A DNA stretch of 64,000 nt from Ailurus styani (GCA_002007465.1 LNAC01000378.1:633390-697389); one strand, 5' to 3'. Positions 11,451-23,409 are shown, counted from the first letter of the stretch. Made by a program: numbers and translations. Notes: generated by a model from the letters alone, not told the origin.

Positions 11451-11929
11451 TTTGTTGGGACAAACCAAATGGAATGGAATGGGGTGGATGCAGCCAGATT
11501 ACAGTGGAGAGAGGAGTCATTTGTAAATAAGGAGACAGAAACAGGGAACATGGAGGACTTTCCCCCAAAAACCTGGTTGTAAAGTTTGGGAGAGAAAAAT
11601 GTCAGATATATGAGGGTTAGGGAAAGTCTGTTGTGCTGGCTCAGTCTAGAGGTAGATGTGAGGCTGTGCCTGTCCTCTAGGTATTTATAGAAAGAAGCAC
11701 TCCACAGATTTGTCATCTGGAAAACCACTCCCAAAGGCCTGATATAGACACTAATTGCTCCAACTGCTCTTTGGTATTCAACCAACAAAGAAGCGGTCAT
11801 CAGAAGACAATGAAGGAGGCAGGTATGACATACCAGGAACAGGAGAACTGCACATTCTAGATCATTCTGCCATGGTTCTGTAGCACGAACAGCTTGCCAT
11901 TCTCAAGAACTAGCTTGATACCTATCCAT

Positions 11930-12528
11930 GGGAGACAAGATCCTAAAATGGCCCTGAAGATTTCTGCCCCCACCCCAACCCTGTGCACATGCCTGCTCAA
12001 TTCCCTTCAGTGTGAGAAGAACTGGGAAATATAATAAGCTATCATTCCTGTGTTTATGTTACATTATGTGGCAAGGCGAGATCATCCTGGATGGGGCTGA
12101 TCTGATGGGGTGAACCCTTTAAAAGCAGAGTTTCCTACAGGTGCTTGCAGAGGAGGGAGTCAGATTTGAAGCTTGGGAAGGACTTGACACCCGATCACTG
12201 CTTTGAAGATGGAGGGGACCACATGGCAAGAAACATGGGTAGCCTTTGGAATTGAATGTGACCCCTGGCTGACACTCAGCAAGGAAACAGGGCCTTTAGT
12301 CCTGCAATTTCAATGAACTGAATTGAGCCCACAATCTGAAAGGGCTTGGAAGTAGACTTTTCCTGGACTTTGCAGATGAGGATTCAGCCTAGACCACACC
12401 TTGATTTCAACCTAATGACAACCCAACCCGAGAAGCCAGTGGAATTGATCCTGCAGACCCATGAGCTAACAGATCGGTGTGATTCATAGTAGTCACTGTG
12501 TTTACAGTAATAGAAAATGAACATACCA
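11930..12528 (+). mobile_element. Ancient ERVL-MaLR LTR (MLT1-like)
   Basis: Solo LTR relic with 'gaccacatggcaagaaacat', 'gacactcagcaaggaaacag', 'gcttggaagtagacttttcc', 'accacaccttgatttcaacc' and 3' end 'taatagaaaatgaacatacc'. No internal retroviral sequence is attached. Confidence 0.85.
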
Positions 12529-13224
12529 CCCCTTCTGAGGCGCTTTCCCTAACTAATCCTTGCTTTACACATCGCCATGCCCCTCACTGAGGTCCACGTA
12601 TGGTTTCACACAATGAAAAGCACTCAGGAGATGAAAGTTGCAGACTAGACTAGAAAAATCAGAGAGGAAACATTCCTCTGGAAAGTAATTCTTGCTTTAT
12701 CAAACCACAGGAGAGGTGTTCCCTGGGAATGAATGAGTGAGTGAATGAATCAGTGAGTACCTCTTAGCCTTAAGGCAACTGCCTATCCTAGGTCATCCTA
12801 AGAACACAGACTTTCATGCAGAATGAGGCCCACCTACAAATATACTTGCGTTACAGTCTGAACAGTAGCCAACTCTGTGATGGCCACTCTGCTCCAGGAC
12901 AGTTGGGGCATCTGGTTTACTGCGGCGGATGGAGGATTCGCATCATCCAAACAAGATTCTCCGTAATGGAACCAGCCAACCCAGTCCTTCACTTGTCTTA
13001 CTGTGACATGCACATCCCTTATTCCTCTTTCTCTTCTTCATCTGTCAACAGTTACACAGATGTGGCAGCTAATTTCCCTGGCAGTGAGAGAGAATGGGGG
13101 GATATAGATCCAAAAGGAGTAAAGTATATGTATAAATGTATGTTCTTTGGAGAACACAGGACTGCTAATGATTTATTTCATATACACACACGTAGTTGTC
13201 TATATGTATGCACACACACATACA

Positions 13225-13432
13225 CAAACCTCACACACTTTACAGTTTACAAAGGCCTCTTTGTCTCTTGGGTTGTTTGAGCCTTATAACTCTCAGAGGC
13301 AGACAGGACAAAGATTTGTACCTTCATTTTGAAATAAAAGAACTGTGGCTCAATGACATCATTTTCCCAAGTGCACAGAGCAAATTGGGAGCCTTGCTAA
13401 TGGGGCTAGACCTCTAATGTCTAGTGGTGTTG
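13225..13432 (-). mobile_element. MIR, antisense
   Basis: 'cactttacagtttacaaagg', 'gagccttataactctcagag', 'aaataaaagaactgtggctc' and 'ttcccaagtgcacagagcaa' follow reversed MIR. It overlaps a frame that is not coding. Confidence 0.72.
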
Positions 13433-13556
13433 CCTGAAATCATTACTTAGGGATGCTTTTGATGAGCTTTTCATGAACACCTAGAAAGGCTCATGGGGAC
13501 CAACTTATGGCTAACCAAGGCCCTTAAAAGTGACTTTAAAGTCACAGAATCTCCCT

Positions 13557-13690
13557 TCATCTCATTCATTCCTTCCTTCCACAATATTTATTGGACACCT
13601 ACAGTGGGCACTGCTCTTGAGTTGGGAGATAGAGTGGTGACCAAGGCAGCCATGGTCTCTTCTTTATGGAATTTAGACAGTCAAGTCAGT
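13557..13690 (-). mobile_element. L2 3' end, antisense
   Basis: 'cattcattccttccttccac', 'aatatttattggacacctac', 'agtgggcactgctcttgagt' and 'gatagagtggtgaccaaggc' match the reversed L2 terminus. Confidence 0.8.
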
Positions 13691-16310
13691 CACTGAGTTA
13701 CACAGAAATACTGCCACTGACTTCAGTTATAAGAGCCCATGTGCCTCCCTTCTTGACCCCCTTGGGTAGAAGTAGCTTCCATTGCCAAAAGGGAAAAATT
13801 CCGGGGGCATTGAAGGGCTTTAAAGGTTCTTTGTGCCTCACCTATTTTTTTAGAAAGGTATAAAGAAATGCTTCTGGGCTATGCCACTGAAAACGCAGTT
13901 CTTCTCCATTGCTCGTGTTCATTCTTCCCATATGCGAATTGGATGAAGGACGCTCCTGGCAGCTGACAGAGAATAGGTCCAGGAGGCCAACTTGGCCGCA
14001 CCGGGGTCATCAGTACCTGATGCTGCAACAGATACCTTCCCCGGGCCCACCTTCACCAGCGGTCCACACAATAAAGGGTGTGGCACAGCCTGCTGAAGGT
14101 GAAGCCCATCTCTGTGGCAGCTGTCCTCCAACAAGCGACTGGGAGATGCCCGCTACTTCTGTAGCATAAGGCCGCCATCTTGGAGCTTTTAGCTTCCAGC
14201 TGTGCAAAGAGGAAGTGAACAAGAGGAAGGAGCACATAATTTTCAAATACCTTGGACTGAAAATGACATTATCACTTGCGCTGATGTTCCCATTGGAAAG
14301 AAGTGATAGCAGCCCTCCAAGAGAGGCTGGGAACACACTCTTCCTGGGGAAGGAAGAAGAGACGGGGTGGGGAACATAGCACTGTCCTTGCCACATGGTC
14401 CGGAGGCAGAAGCGAGTCTCCCATCCCCTTTCCCTGGCATGCTGGTTTTAATTAGGCTCTTTGGCTACATGGTAAACCACTCAAGTCGCCTGCAAGGCAA
14501 ATGCGGGGGGTGGGGGGGACTTGCAAGGGCATGCTTGGGTGGAACTGGCCTCAAAAGATGCCAAGAACAGAGTCAACTCCTTTCTCCAGGGATGGCTCAG
14601 GGACAGCCATCTCTGGGACATGCCTGTGTCACCCAGTTCAAGTGCTCTGTTTGCCTTTTCGCCAATCTGATTTCATGGCAATTCTACCTGGTACACTGCC
14701 TACTGGCCACCCCGGCCCTGAGTGTCTCTGATTACTTCCTGGCTTAGCTGCCCCAGCACACTTCCTCTCTTTCCTAGGCTGAATTGCTGAGGGTACGAGT
14801 CTATTGATTCAGCTCCTTTTTTGCAAACCAGGCCATCCAAACCGTGTATGTCCCTGGCTCGCCTACATGTTTGAGATACAACACAGCAAGGAGACCAGGT
14901 CACATAATCCACTGACTATTCAACAAGGCGATGGGACACGAAGCTTCTCTTGAAGTGGGCAGGGCATCAACAACTGACCTATACAGCATGATGATGTCTC
15001 TAGGACGATGGGTCTAACTGAGCCCAGGGCGGGAAGCTCCTAAGTACCACAGCCACGCAAGGCCAGCAGATGCTCCCAGAATCAGCTTGCGGGGACCCTG
15101 GGTTTTAGCTCCCTCCGGCTCCATTGCCAACTGCCCCCCCCCCGTTCTGATCTACCGTCCCATACTGCGAAGGCTGGGAAGCTAGAACCTGCATTTTGCC
15201 GCCTCTCTGGCAGCTGCGGTTCTGGAGGCAAAATAGGTTCCGTGAGGGGCACCTGCTCCGTTTGTGAAATGCAGGTCACTGCCCTGCTCTTTTAGTTGTG
15301 TTCTGAGGCTAAGCAAGGCCTCCGAGGCACCAAGTTTCCCCCCACTGGGGATCCCGTGTCCATCCTCCCAGCTTCCTGGAAGCAGTGGCAACGAATGTTC
15401 TGGCCAGAGTCCGGCCCCAGGGCCCAGAGCCCAGCTCCGTGTGGGCGAGAGGCAGCTGCTGTGGAAAGAGTGCTTCCTAATTCCGACAGCGGCGTTTCCC
15501 TGAATCTGGTGGTTCCCTGGTGGCCTGAGGGACAGCATCTTCATTCACCACCAAAGGCTCTCTGTCACAAATATGTTTCAGCAAATCTCAGAGTCAAAAC
15601 AATTGGGAGTTTACATTCAAGCCAGCCCACAGCGGCGGGGCGCCTCCTCCAAGCCCGACGTGTGTCTCCTGGGCGGGGGGAGCTTGCACAAAGGCAAGAG
15701 GGCAACGTAGACACTGATCTGTGCTGAGTGTGGTGCCTCCGGGCTGGGGAGAAGAGCCTGGGTGTGAAGCGACCTTTGATAGATACCAAAGAAGAGTGCT
15801 AGTCCGAATGCAGCACCAAGGGAAGCTCTGCCCGAGGTAAGACTGAGGATGAGTCCCTGATGAGGCATCGGCCAAGATGTGTCTTGAAAGACGAGCAGGA
15901 TTTTGTGAGAAGGAAACACCCAGCTCCTCTGGGGATCCATGAAGCTCCAGCTGCACTCTGTCTCCTCTACTTCCGTGTGTGTGTGGGGGGGGGTGTCACT
16001 ACGTCCTTTTCTCCTACCTTCGTTCTCTGGCAGACAAGTGCGTGTGAGCCCTGTGTGGATCTGGGGCCAGCAGGAAGTGGGAACCCCGGCTGTGAACTGC
16101 ACTTTGGAAGCTGCCCTGGGAGGAGGGGCACCCATCGAGTGAAGCACTTGGTGAAATTACTTCCTCTCAGCCAGACAAGATGTAATCAAGTTAAAGGATG
16201 CAGGCCTTGGGCAAAACGCCGAAGAAAGAAAACAGTAGGAATTATTTTTTAGGGGCCGCACAGCAAAGCAGCTGAAATTCTAGGAAGGGCAGGATGACCC
16301 GGTTGAAGGC
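13691..16310. other. GC-richer unique sequence, no gene recognised
   Basis: Overlapping frames of 100-176 residues on both strands (for example 15617-16147 minus) reflect higher GC and fewer stops. No domain or conserved residue pattern is visible. Holds the YY1-type motif at 14171. Confidence 0.5.
14171..14183 (-). promoter_or_regulatory. Candidate YY1 site
   Basis: gccgccatcttgg is the reverse of the strong YY1 consensus (aagatggcggc). It is isolated, with no recognisable promoter around it. Confidence 0.25.
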
Positions 16311-16314
16311 GCAG

Positions 16315-16440
16315 AACAAGGAGTGCCAGAGAACTTGAGCTCTGGTCCTGACTCTGATGCCGGTGACTGTGACTTTGAACAGTCCACTTCCCCTAACATT
16401 TGATGATTGATTTCCTTGCCTTTGGATAATGGAATTGGGA
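16315..16440 (+). mobile_element. MIR
   Basis: 'cttgagctctggtcctgact', 'gactgtgactttgaacagtc' and 'gatttccttgcctttggata' follow MIR sense. Confidence 0.6.
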
Positions 16441-16649
16441 GCAAGAGCAGCCAGCCCATGCTAGTCCAGATTCAGAAGTCTAAAAACCAAGAAACTAAAG
16501 AGGCCTTCAAACACATTTATACCAACCCCAATCCTCACTATTTCTATCTTGTCTAAAACAAGAGTGACCCAGGAAATCACTTTACAAAACCTTTCCCCAC
16601 GGAGACCCTGGCCTGGAGAAGTCAGTGTGAGGATGAACCCCCCCATTAC

Positions 16650-16740
16650 ACCCTCTTGGCCTTATTTAAAGTCAAACAGCTCGTAAGTGTCAGGGTCGGT
16701 CCCAAAACTCAAGTCCGTCCCCAATGGAGCCCAGATGCTT
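16650..16740 (-). mobile_element. MIR fragment, antisense
   Basis: 'tttaaagtcaaacagctcgt', 'aagtgtcagggtcggtccca' and 'aaactcaagtccgtcc' follow reversed MIR; it directly precedes the LTR at 16745. Confidence 0.6.
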
Positions 16741-16744
16741 GGCC

Positions 16745-17205
16745 ATGGCCCAAATAATGCTCTGCTCAGGGTTTCACAAGGCTGTCATCAAGGTACTGGA
16801 GGGCGCTGGGATCTCGTCTGAAGCTCAAAGTCTTCCAGGCTCACGTGGTTGTTGGCAGAATTCACTTTCTGGCTGCAACAGAACTGGAGGCAGCTTCTAC
16901 TTCAAGGCCAGCAGGATGGAGTCTGACTTCTAGTCTCTTCTTTCAGGGAAGGCCTGAAACCTCTTTTAAAGGGCTCACCTGACTAGGTCAAACATTCGCC
17001 AAATCATCCTTCCTTTGATTAAATCAAAGCTAACTGATTAGAGACGGTAGTTACATTTGCAATGTCCTGCCACCTTTGTCATTCTATTGGTTAGAACCAA
17101 GTAACAGGCTCCACCCACATTCTAGGGGAGGGGCTCCAATGCAGGTGTAGATATTAGAGCCTGGGACCTAACAGGGCCACCTTAGAATTTTGCCGATCCC
17201 AAAGT
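16745..17205 (-). mobile_element. Ancient ERVL-MaLR LTR (MLT1-like), antisense
   Basis: Antisense LTR motifs in order: 'agggtttcacaaggctgtca', 'gctcacgtggttgttggcag', 'ctattggttagaaccaagta', 'caggctccacccacattcta' and 'gggccaccttagaattttgc'. Solo LTR with no coding part. Confidence 0.85.
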
Positions 17206-17379
17206 TTAAGCAACTTTTCCAATGGATGTCTTCCATGTTTCTATCAGAGGCATCCAAATGATTTCATATCTCTGAAGCCATGATCACAATAGTCGTTTTT
17301 AGCCCCTTCTTCCCAATAGTTGTGTTTTTATTGCCATTTAACACTTTACAACATAAAACTACAGAAGCAAGAGCTAACA

Positions 17380-17492
17380 GAAATGCCGCCTACCTTTCGG
17401 GGTCGCCGAGAGGACTAAATTCAATAAAGTATGTTAAATGCCTCACATAGAAGTCCGCACAGAGTAGCTCTCAGTGAATACTGGCTATGGTA
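17380..17492 (+). mobile_element. MIR 3' half
   Basis: 'cctacctttcggggtcgccg', 'aggactaaattcaataaagt' and 'agagtagctctcagtgaata' follow MIR sense. Confidence 0.65.
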
Positions 17493-17799
17493 GGGAAGAG
17501 CAGAGAAGCCCACTCTGCTACTGGAGCTCGCCCAGGTCCCTAGGAAGATCCATCAAAGAGGTCCCCAGCCACTACTTCCTTTGATCTAGAAGCCCAAGGT
17601 GAGTCGGTTACGCTGAGTCCAAGGGACCACTGAGGGAAGAAAAGGAAGAAAAGATCTAAAGGCCTTTGGGGAAAATATGCTAAATGGTCATATAAAAATA
17701 ATACACCATCCCTTTAAAGGCAAGGTATGAAATATATGCTATTTGCTGTCAGACAATTTGAATGCTAAAAAGTGTGCTTTGTGAACAAAGGGGAAAAAA

Positions 17800-18005
17800 G
17801 AGATAAATGGAAAGACAGCCTCTTACTAAAGAGAACAAATGGTTATCAGAGGGGAGGTTATCAGGTGAGGTAGGTGAAGGGGATGAAGAGCACACTTATC
17901 TTGATGAGCACTGAGTAATGTATAGAAGTGTTGAATCACTGTATTGTACACCTGTAACCAATATAACACTGTTATGGTAACTACCCTGGAATTATCATCT
18001 TTTAA
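17800..18005 (+). mobile_element. Older LINE-1 3' UTR fragment
   Basis: Recognisable L1 3' end: 'gaacaaatggttatcagagg', 'gtgttgaatcactgtattgt', 'acacctgtaaccaatataac'. Diverged, with no clear target-site duplication. Confidence 0.8.
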
Positions 18006-18009
18006 AAAG

Positions 18010-19925
18010 CATGTTCTGTTTCTGAGTCATAAGTTTGTCTTCTCTAAAGTGAATAAGGTAAAAAAGAAATTAAAGTGAATAAGGTAGATAATAAGATCCC
18101 TTTTGTTTGTATTATAAAAACTATTGATTTATCTCCTGTGTGTGTGGGCGTGGGTGTGTGCACAGTGAAGAGTAATGGAATGACCCTACCTAGTCTCTCT
18201 TTTTTCCTCTTATTCTTCTTCTCTTGTGTGCATGACCACTTCCCAGTACTATATTATTTGGTGGCCCCAAAGGTTGTGCAAATGGAGCCGTGTGGATGAA
18301 TACCTCAATTAACAGAAAGAACTTTTGAAGAAGCATATTATAGTCATTATTTGTGGTGTTATATGTTCAGTTACTATAACAACAGAGCTGAGAAAAAGAA
18401 ACTGTAGTAGGAGACACAGTCCATGAGCCAAAGCAGATAGGTAAATTTCCACTGCATGAATAAATGTGAGTGAAATCACATTTAGTCAGATGAATTTTAG
18501 GGGGGCTTTTGTTTTTTGGCTAAAGCCAAAGCCAAAATAAAATTATGTTACCATCATTATTTCCAAAGTTTTTCTGCACAGTTGGCATGGTTGGATGTTA
18601 TGCTAACAGATAAAACAATGACACTTTCCATTAATTATGCATTCTGGCTACAGCAGTCAAATGTAAGGGCCTGACCCAAATGCTCATGGCTCTTATAACT
18701 GGTAAACCCAGTTACATGGAGTGGCTGCACATGCTCTTAGCTTAACCTGCAACGTGTGACGAATGGGTCAACCTCCACGAAAGTTCAGCTGAGGTAGTGA
18801 ACTCCATGGTACAGGATTTTGTGAGGGTTGGCAATTATCTGGCTAATTCCATCAATGCCAAGAGGCAGTCATAATAACACAGATGTTGTAGAAATTATTT
18901 CAAGGGTCCAGTTACTTGGTTACCCCAAAATGCACCTCAAGAAGCAGAATTATCCTGACTTGTATGTCTATATTCAGGTAACTTGGCATGAAACTTGCTA
19001 CTTCTCTCATGTACGGCTTTGCGTTTCTGCTTCCGAACCAGAGTAGGATGATAGTGAGGGCACAATTCCACAGAAGCTCATCACCTTCCCTTTATATCAA
19101 ACTGTTCAATAAAGTCCTACAGGACAAGTTTATAAAATGAAATGCTCTCCTTCCTCTTCATATCACATCACCAGGGAACCACAAAGATGGAAGTTGTAGA
19201 CGCTACGATAGTATGGACACAGCCAACTTTCTCTCAAGGAAAGAACCAGAAGAGCAGGTTACATTCAGCACAGTCACTTTCCACAAGTTTCTAAGAGCAG
19301 CTTTCTCATCAGTCCAGGGAATGTGTGTATACCTGAGAGATGGAGTGACTCACATCATCCACATCTCCTGGGCCACGTTTGTATACAATATAATATACCT
19401 TCAAAGTAATTCTCAGTTGAAGGAGAAATGAAACTCCTAGAAAGGTAATTATTACTATTATTGTTGTTGTTAGTCATATTCAACAGTGCCTAATTCTAAT
19501 ATTAGTGAGGAGCTCAATGACAATGAATATTAAGAAGGTGAGAATAATCGTTAGAAATATTTCTCATCTCTCTACGACAGATTAACACTTAATCCCATTA
19601 TTCTCCAATGTCCTATAGAAGGAGAGAATATGGGAATTCATCTGGACTGAGAAACTGTAAGTGACTTTTTTCTCTTTTGAAGTACTAATTTGGCACTTGG
19701 TGTATCTGCAACAGTGACTTTCTCCTGGGCTGTTCTGGGGACAGCCCTGCCCAAGAGAAGAAAGCTCAGGTAAAGGTAGGCTCATCTTCCACCGTCCACA
19801 CACACACATCTATGGATGCTCTCCTCAGAGGAGGCCCTGACTGGTGTCTCCTGTGAAAGTCTGAGCACAAGGGATGAAAAGGAATGGACACAAGAGGATC
19901 CGGGGAGCCGTGAAGCCACCTAGGA
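18010..19925. other. Unique sequence, no gene recognised
   Basis: AT-rich, with a short (ATT/GTT) repeat near 19449-19472. An aataaa at about 19107 has no gene attached that I can see. It could hide an unrecognised old pseudogene. Confidence 0.45.
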
Positions 19926-19929
19926 CAAA

Positions 19930-20255
19930 AGTAGAAGGAGCTGAGCAAGGCTGGGCAACATGGAGCCTGTACTTCAGCAATGGGGTGGCTGCCATCAACA
20001 AGTTCCTGCTCTCCAGCAACCAGATCACCATAGCCATCCATGTCTGGGTAGAAGTGGTAAATACCGCATACGAGGACATCCCATACGTACAGGTGCCTGG
20101 GGCCGACACACCCATCTTGCATCTCTGTGACTCCCATCGCTGACCACATCCACAGGGTAGGGATGAAGCAGGGCCCCTCAGCTGCCCTCTGCCTTGCCTA
20201 CCTCATGAAGAACCATGCCACCGTGAGCCGTCCCATCAGCCCCCACACCCAGGTC
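19930..20255 (+). pseudogene. DUSP18: Processed pseudogene of a DUSP18/DUSP21-type dual-specificity phosphatase
   Basis: Dual-specificity phosphatases of this type remove phosphate from tyrosine and serine/threonine through a catalytic HCxxGxxR loop. Frame 1 (about 19963-20130) reads SLYFSNGVAAINKFLLSSNQ, then ITIAIHVWVEVVNT and YEDIPYVQVPGAD, closely matching the N-terminal half of the DUSP18 domain as I recall it. A small deletion after LCD (about 20130) shifts the frame; the next frame reads PIADHIHRVGMKQG, then directly SAALCLAYLMKNHA. The roughly 11 residues that normally lie between these blocks, including the catalytic Cys and Arg, are missing. A second in-frame loss follows HA, and homology fades after RPISP near 20250. 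There are no introns, consistent with an L1-mediated retrocopy (DUSP18 coding sequence is itself in one exon, so this alone is not proof). No poly(A) tail or flanking duplication was identified; A-rich runs occur at about 20324 and 20355. DUSP18 and DUSP21 cannot be separated by eye. Confidence 0.82.
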
Positions 20256-21044
20256 AGTGGTGCACATCTGCTGTTGACCCTGCACCCAGACCTGAACTTA
20301 AACATTCCCCTTTTGTTGATACAGAAAAAAAAAGATGCCTTTGATAAGGGCCAGAAAAAAAAGGAAAGGTGCTGTAGCTTCCAACCTTATTATCCATATC
20401 CTCAAAGATTAAATTCACTAACTGTACAATGGTGCAGAGACGTTTCCTACCCTTGCGAGTGACAGGTCATGGCTGCTGGCCAGGGGAGTGAGTGAAGCAA
20501 GGGCCCAGGTCAGATAGACTAGTGCCTAAGGCGTTTGGCAAGCCTGGAATCTCGCTGCCCTCCCCCGGACCCACTAACCCAGGAATGAGTCAGCCACAAC
20601 TCCATTAAATTCTTTCAAACCCGAAGCCAGAGCCTTAAGCACCATGGCATCATAGTAAGTGCGCCACCCCACTAGGTAAGTGGCCTTTGGGTGTGCTCCA
20701 GGAGTCTTGGGGGTCAGGCCAACCCTGCTTCCACCTTTGACCCACAGGGGCCCAGCTCTGGTTTTCTGGATCTGATTTACACATGACATAGTCTTCAAAG
20801 AAGCATTCCACAGTATAAAGTTTTTAAAAATATTCTCAGTTTTGAGTGCCGTTGTGCATGGCAAGGTCTCAAGGTACCCTTGGCCGTCCCGCTCCAGCCT
20901 TTGACAGAAGGTGGCATTAGTTTCCTTCTTAGGGACATGAGGAGAGCAGGCCTGACACCAGGCCTCAGGGGTTCATCTCACAGGTCTCTGTCTGAAAGGC
21001 TGGAGCTGCAGACCTGAACCTAGCCTTGTCCTCTTCTCCCCATA

Positions 21045-21215
21045 CGACCAGGACTTCTTGGCACCTCAGCTTTCTCATCTGCCCAAGCAACGCTAGCCCT
21101 TGCCTCACAGCATTGTCATGGAGATTCAAAGATCCCTTAACAGGGCCATCCCTTAATGTGGCGATCCCTTAACACAGCGCCCGGCACAGCGTAGGTGCTT
21201 AGGGTAGCAACTTCC
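21045..21215 (+). mobile_element. MIR
   Basis: 'cacctcagctttctcatctg', 'cattgtcatggagattcaaa' and 'cagcgcccggcacagcgtag' follow MIR sense. Confidence 0.68.
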
Positions 21216-21880
21216 GTCATGAACGTCTGACGGCGTTTCCCCCACCTGTGCACAGCCCTTCACTGTTTACAAAGTGCTCCTCCAAAAAGTCATCCTGTGG
21301 GGGATAAAGTGGTTTGAGGCCTTTCAGACCCTGCCTTAGAAGAGGCCTAGACTTTGGCAAGGAGCACACTTCCAGTTGCCCCCAAAAGGCCTTGTTTAGA
21401 CTGCTGACCATTAATGCCAATGCTGGCTAACCACTGGGGGCCACGGGGACAAATGAGTGGGGCCCAGGGGACCTGAGGATCTGACTCAAGACCAGCTATT
21501 CTAATCCAGAGATTAGAATATATATTAAAACAATATATGAGACAGACAAAAGCACAACTGCTCTATGATTCGAAAGCCCAGTGGAAACCAAATGCCTTCT
21601 CCCTCCAAACCTACCCCACCCCAGGGCAGGGGTGTAATTTTAGGGTGCAGGGCAGAGGAAAAATCCCTGCTTTAGACTGACTTCTCATTTTACATTTTAC
21701 TTACTTCTCATAAAGACCCACAAACACCAGGGCTGGTGTGGCAGAGCCCCCAACAAAGCAGCCTTTCTGGAAGAAACCGAGATGGAAGATTTCTTTCATA
21801 GTCTTTTTAAAGAGAAATTCATTGGGACATATCTTCATTTTAAAATTTGTTGAATTAACATACCATAAAATTAACTTTTT

Positions 21881-22065
21881 AAAAAAGATTTTTATTTATT
21901 TATTTGACACAGAGAGAGAGATTGCAAGTGGGTAGAGAGGCAGGCAGAGAGAGAGGGGAAAGCAGGCTCCCCACTGAGCAGGCAGCCCGACTCCAGGCTC
22001 AATCCCAGGACCATGACCTGAGCCGAAGGCAGAGGCTTTAATCCACTGAGCCACCCAGCCAGCCC
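21881..22065 (-). mobile_element. CAN-SINE, mustelid-type, antisense, inside L1
   Basis: Reverse CAN-SINE with the 'gaggcaggcagagagagag' body and 'cagaggctttaatccactgag' head found in the young mustelid-like group. A 15-bp target-site duplication, taaaattaacttttt, lies at 21866-21880 and 22066-22080, within L1 sequence. Confidence 0.95.
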
Positions 22066-22110
22066 TAAAATTAACTTTTTTGTATGTACAGTTCTTTATT
22101 TTAATCCGAA

Positions 22111-22292
22111 TTTTTAAAAGATTACTTATTTATTTATTTGAGAGAGACAGAGAGGGAGAGCATGACCAGGGAGAGGGAGAAGCAGACTTCCTGCTGAGCA
22201 GGGAGCCCAACATGGGACTCGATCCCAGGACCCTGAGATCATGACCTGAGCCGAAGGCAGATGTTCAGCTGACTGAGCCACCCAGGTGCCCC
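22111..22292 (-). mobile_element. CAN-SINE, antisense, second insertion in the same L1
   Basis: Reverse CAN-SINE with tail 'tttttaaaagattactt', GA-rich body and head ending 'cacccaggtgcccc'. Flanked by tgtatgtacagttct (22081-22095) and tgtatatacgattct (22293-22307), diverged copies of one target site. Its flanks differ more than those of its neighbour at 21881, so it is probably the older of the two. Confidence 0.93.
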
Positions 22293-22661
22293 TGTATATA
22301 CGATTCTGTTTTAACACATTTATGTCACTACCTCTGCAATCAGGACATAGAGTGGTTCCATCACCCACAAAATTCTCTTATGCCACCCTTTGAATTCAAA
22401 CCTTTGCCCTGTCCCAGCCTCTGGCACCTACCAATCTGTTCTCCATTCCTATAGATTTGCCTTTTCTGGAATATCACATACTTAGGATCATAGAGGATGC
22501 AACTTCTGGAGACTGGATGCTTTCACTATGAAGATTCATACGTGTTGCTTTTTATTGCTAAGTAGTGTTCCATTGTATGGATGACCACAGTTTCTTTTAA
22601 TATTCACCCACTGAAGGATAGTTGGGTCGTTTCCTTTGGGGCAATTTTGAATAAAACTGCT

Positions 22662-22667
<6 letters not shown>

Positions 22668-22708
<41 letters not shown>

Positions 22709-22737
22709 TATATAGATATATATAGATATATATAAAG
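22668..22737 (+). repeat. (GT)20 followed by a TATAGA/TA repeat
   Basis: Perfect GT array at 22668-22707, then 'ctatatagatatatatagat' and 'atatataaag'. It marks the end of the antisense L1 at 21830. Confidence 0.97.
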
Positions 22738-22869
22738 AAGGAGTTGAGCACGGTACTTTCCTAACTTCCAGCTATTGGCCAGGGCACGTGGCTGTCAGCA
22801 TGACTTTTACGCCCTTAAATAGGCCAGGAAAGTGTCACAAAGCGAGGTGAAGAAGTAGAGCTTCACAGA

Positions 22870-23030
22870 CTCATGGTCTCACACAGCAGAAGACTGTGAA
22901 GGCCCTGAGAAGCCACGTGTCTGTGTCCCCACACTTGACAGATGAGGAAACTGAGGCACACGCACATTAAGGAACTCGCTGGCGACCCTAGAGCAAATCA
23001 GGGCAGAGAGGGGTCTTGAACTAAGCGGGG
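22870..23030 (-). mobile_element. MIR, antisense
   Basis: 'cttgacagatgaggaaactg', 'aggcacacgcacattaagga' and 'gagaggggtcttgaactaag' follow reversed MIR. Confidence 0.68.
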
Positions 23031-23409
23031 AGTTTGTGAGGGCAGAGCATGCATGTTCTCTCTAGTCTCCACTGAGCCAGGCGTGGCACTCCGCACATGG
23101 AAGGTCAGCAAATGGCTGGTGACTTGCATTGACTTCAGATGTCGCTCCCTTTCAAAGTTGACTCTATGAACCACACAAAAAAGTGATGACCAATGTGTAC
23201 AGGATGCTGGGAATAGGGGGCAGGGACAAAGGACACCAATGGCCTAGACGCATAGCCATAGTTTTTCGGAAAAATATTTAAAAGAAAAAAATTGGGGGAA
23301 AATGCGTAGGAATAAAGGGGCAGCACTCAGCTGGAGAGGGCATTGCATCTGCTTTTCGTGCTCAAATGTCCCTAAGGCACATTATTTTTTTCAAATGTCT
23401 GAAGGTCAT

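Larger units (their letters stand above)
21830..22667 (-). mobile_element. LINE-1 fragment, antisense, split by two SINEs
   Basis: L1 sequence read backwards: 'gaattaacataccataaaat' before the first SINE, then from 22308 'ccatcacccacaaaattctc', 'ctatagatttgccttttctg' and 'gtgttccattgtatggatga'. About 470 bp of L1 remain once the SINEs at 21881-22065 and 22111-22292 are set aside. It ends at a (GT)n. Confidence 0.88.

Noticed and set aside
12816..13280. 154-residue plus-strand open frame
   Set aside because: Its last part is a CA-rich repeat and a MIR. No domain.
15617..16147. 176-residue minus-strand open frame
   Set aside because: No domain or known motif. Three frames are open at once here, indicating base composition and not coding constraint.
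18532..18546. NFI-like inverted repeat ttggctaaagccaa
   Set aside because: The spacer is 4 and not 5 bp and there is no supporting context. Probably chance.
19766..20149. 127-residue minus-strand open frame over the DUSP pseudogene
   Set aside because: Shadow of the plus-strand DUSP-like frame; the homology is on the plus strand only.
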